From the NCBI GenBank assembly GCA_001724265.1, contig MEDY01000055.1:113178-177177 (forward strand): a stretch of 64,000 nt of DNA, in the 5' to 3' direction. The notes under the pieces were generated by a model that did no database searches, was not told the origin of the DNA, and saw nothing but the letters and a program-made list of their open reading frames with translations. Shown piece by piece: positions 63,244-64,000 of the stretch; position 1 is the first letter of the stretch, and each line of letters opens with the position of its first letter. This DNA is from Rhizaria sp. SCN 62-66. Its lineage: Eukaryota > Rhizaria, unplaced. Made by a program: the position numbers and the translations under genes.

Positions 63244-64000
63244 TCACTCGCCGATGCCGTGGCCGCCGCTGCTGGTGCGCATGATCCTGTCGTCAGCAAC
63301 CGCCGCACTGGTCGCCCGCAGCGTGTCGAGCTCTGCGGCAGCGCTGTTGCCCGCGCGCGCAGTGGCCCAGAGCACGAGCACCGCGCGAATAAGGTTGGCC
63401 GCCACGCCTGCCTCAGCGCTCGCACCCACACTCGCACTGCTCACACCAGCGCTCTCAGTGGCGGCGTCGGCTCCTGCTGCAAATGCAGTCGGCGCGCCAG
63501 CGAGCACGAGTGCGCCGCTGTTGTTCTTGTTGTTATTGTTCACCGCGTTGTAGCTGCTCGACGCCGCAGTGAAGCTAGTCTCGAGCGCCCCGTTGCTCGG
63601 ACCCAGCTGCTGCTGCTGCTGTTGCTGCGCCTCAGCACTGGCGTCCTGCGCCTCCGCCGCGGCCGCCGCGGTCGCCGCCGCCCCGCGCCAAACCCGCTCC
63701 GCGCGCGCGCGTTCGTCCTCGGCGGCCACGGCCTCAGCCACCGCGGCCACGGCCTCGGCCACGGCCGCGGCGCCCTCGGTGCGGCGGAGCCGGTTTGACA
63801 GCGAGAGCAACTCCGCGGGCGACGTCATCGCGGGCCCCCACTGCTCCAGGCTCGCCGCCGCCTCTTCGGCAGGCAGCTGCGCCAGCTGCGCGGACCAGGC
63901 CTCGAGCAGCGCTGCGGGCGTCGTCCGGGCAACCGCGGCGGCCGCGGCGGCCACGGCGGCGCCAGCGGCCGCCCAGCGGCCCACCGTTGCCGCCGCGGCC
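63244..64000 (-). CDS. Ala-rich protein, 5' part off the right edge
   Basis: The frame is open from the window's right edge on the minus strand and stops at 63244-63246, giving about 250 C-terminal residues. No ATG is visible within the window at the upstream end, so the start lies beyond it. The visible part is Ala-rich helix with Trp-containing stretches (LLEAWSAQLAQLPAEEAAAS, SLEQWGPAMTSPAELLSLSN), then a poly-Gln run, an Asn/Lys patch and Ala/Ser-rich sequence. The composition fits the window's other real genes. I recognise no family. The stop could also belong to a last exon of a spliced gene. Confidence 0.6.
   Translation of the reverse strand, partial: AAAATVGRWAAAGAAVAAAAAAVARTTPAALLEAWSAQLAQLPAEEAAASLEQWGPAMTSPAELLSLSNRLRRTEGAAAVAEAVAAVAEAVAAEDERARAERVWRGAAATAAAAAEAQDASAEAQQQQQQQLGPSNGALETSFTAASSSYNAVNNNNKNNSGALVLAGAPTAFAAGADAATESAGVSSASVGASAEAGVAANLIRAVLVLWATARAGNSAAAELDTLRATSAAVADDRIMRTSSGGHGIGE

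Overview
This window is nuclear DNA from a unicellular, flagellated eukaryote. The evidence is spliceosomal introns in about half the genes, a BBSome gene (BBS5), an AP-4 coat subunit, a Golgi SNARE, a mitochondrial dehydrogenase subunit, cofilin, and a TTP-type CCCH protein. I cannot name the lineage. Coding sequence is very GC-rich and heavily biased to Ala, Gly, Ser and Gln. Introns and intergenic DNA are clearly AT-richer, so exon edges are visible by composition. I built 20 coding introns by joining conserved protein sequence across splice sites. The donor is nearly always GTACGT, with C rather than A at +4.

Layout, left to right: an edge-truncated giant acidic protein rich in SUMO-type motifs (+); a two-exon TTP-like CCCH protein with a huge Gln/Pro tail (-); a lipoyl-bearing E2/E3BP-like subunit of a 2-oxoacid dehydrogenase complex that lacks the catalytic His (+); a four-exon WD40 protein (+); MCM3 (-); a PUS1-type tRNA pseudouridine synthase (-); a four-exon ADF/cofilin (+); thiamine pyrophosphokinase (+); an RHS/Crinkler-like P-loop protein (-); a four-TM Cys-rich, probably myristoylated membrane protein (-); a small secreted protein (+); a membrin/Bos1-like SNARE with a long low-complexity extension (+); AP-4 epsilon (-); a type I membrane protein resembling V-ATPase assembly factors (+); cytosolic-type threonyl-tRNA synthetase with an unusual catalytic-domain insertion (-); a TUG/ASPSCR1-like UBX protein (+); DCAF7/WDR68 (+); BBS5 (+); a Gln-rich coiled-coil protein (+); and an edge-truncated gene (-).

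The genes are not an operon and do not form one pathway. They are ordinary housekeeping, trafficking and ciliary genes, individually transcribed on both strands. Some functional neighbourhoods exist by coincidence: membrin-like SNARE next to AP-4 epsilon (membrane trafficking), and thiamine pyrophosphokinase in the same window as a 2-oxoacid dehydrogenase subunit. The recurring oddity is expansion by homopeptide or low-complexity inserts inside otherwise conserved domains (ThrRS, UBX, PUS1, TPK, SNARE). The strongest non-coding anomaly is a 78-bp, essentially spacer-free near-perfect palindrome inside an intron at 46551-46628. I see no transposon, CRISPR array, rRNA or convincing tRNA.
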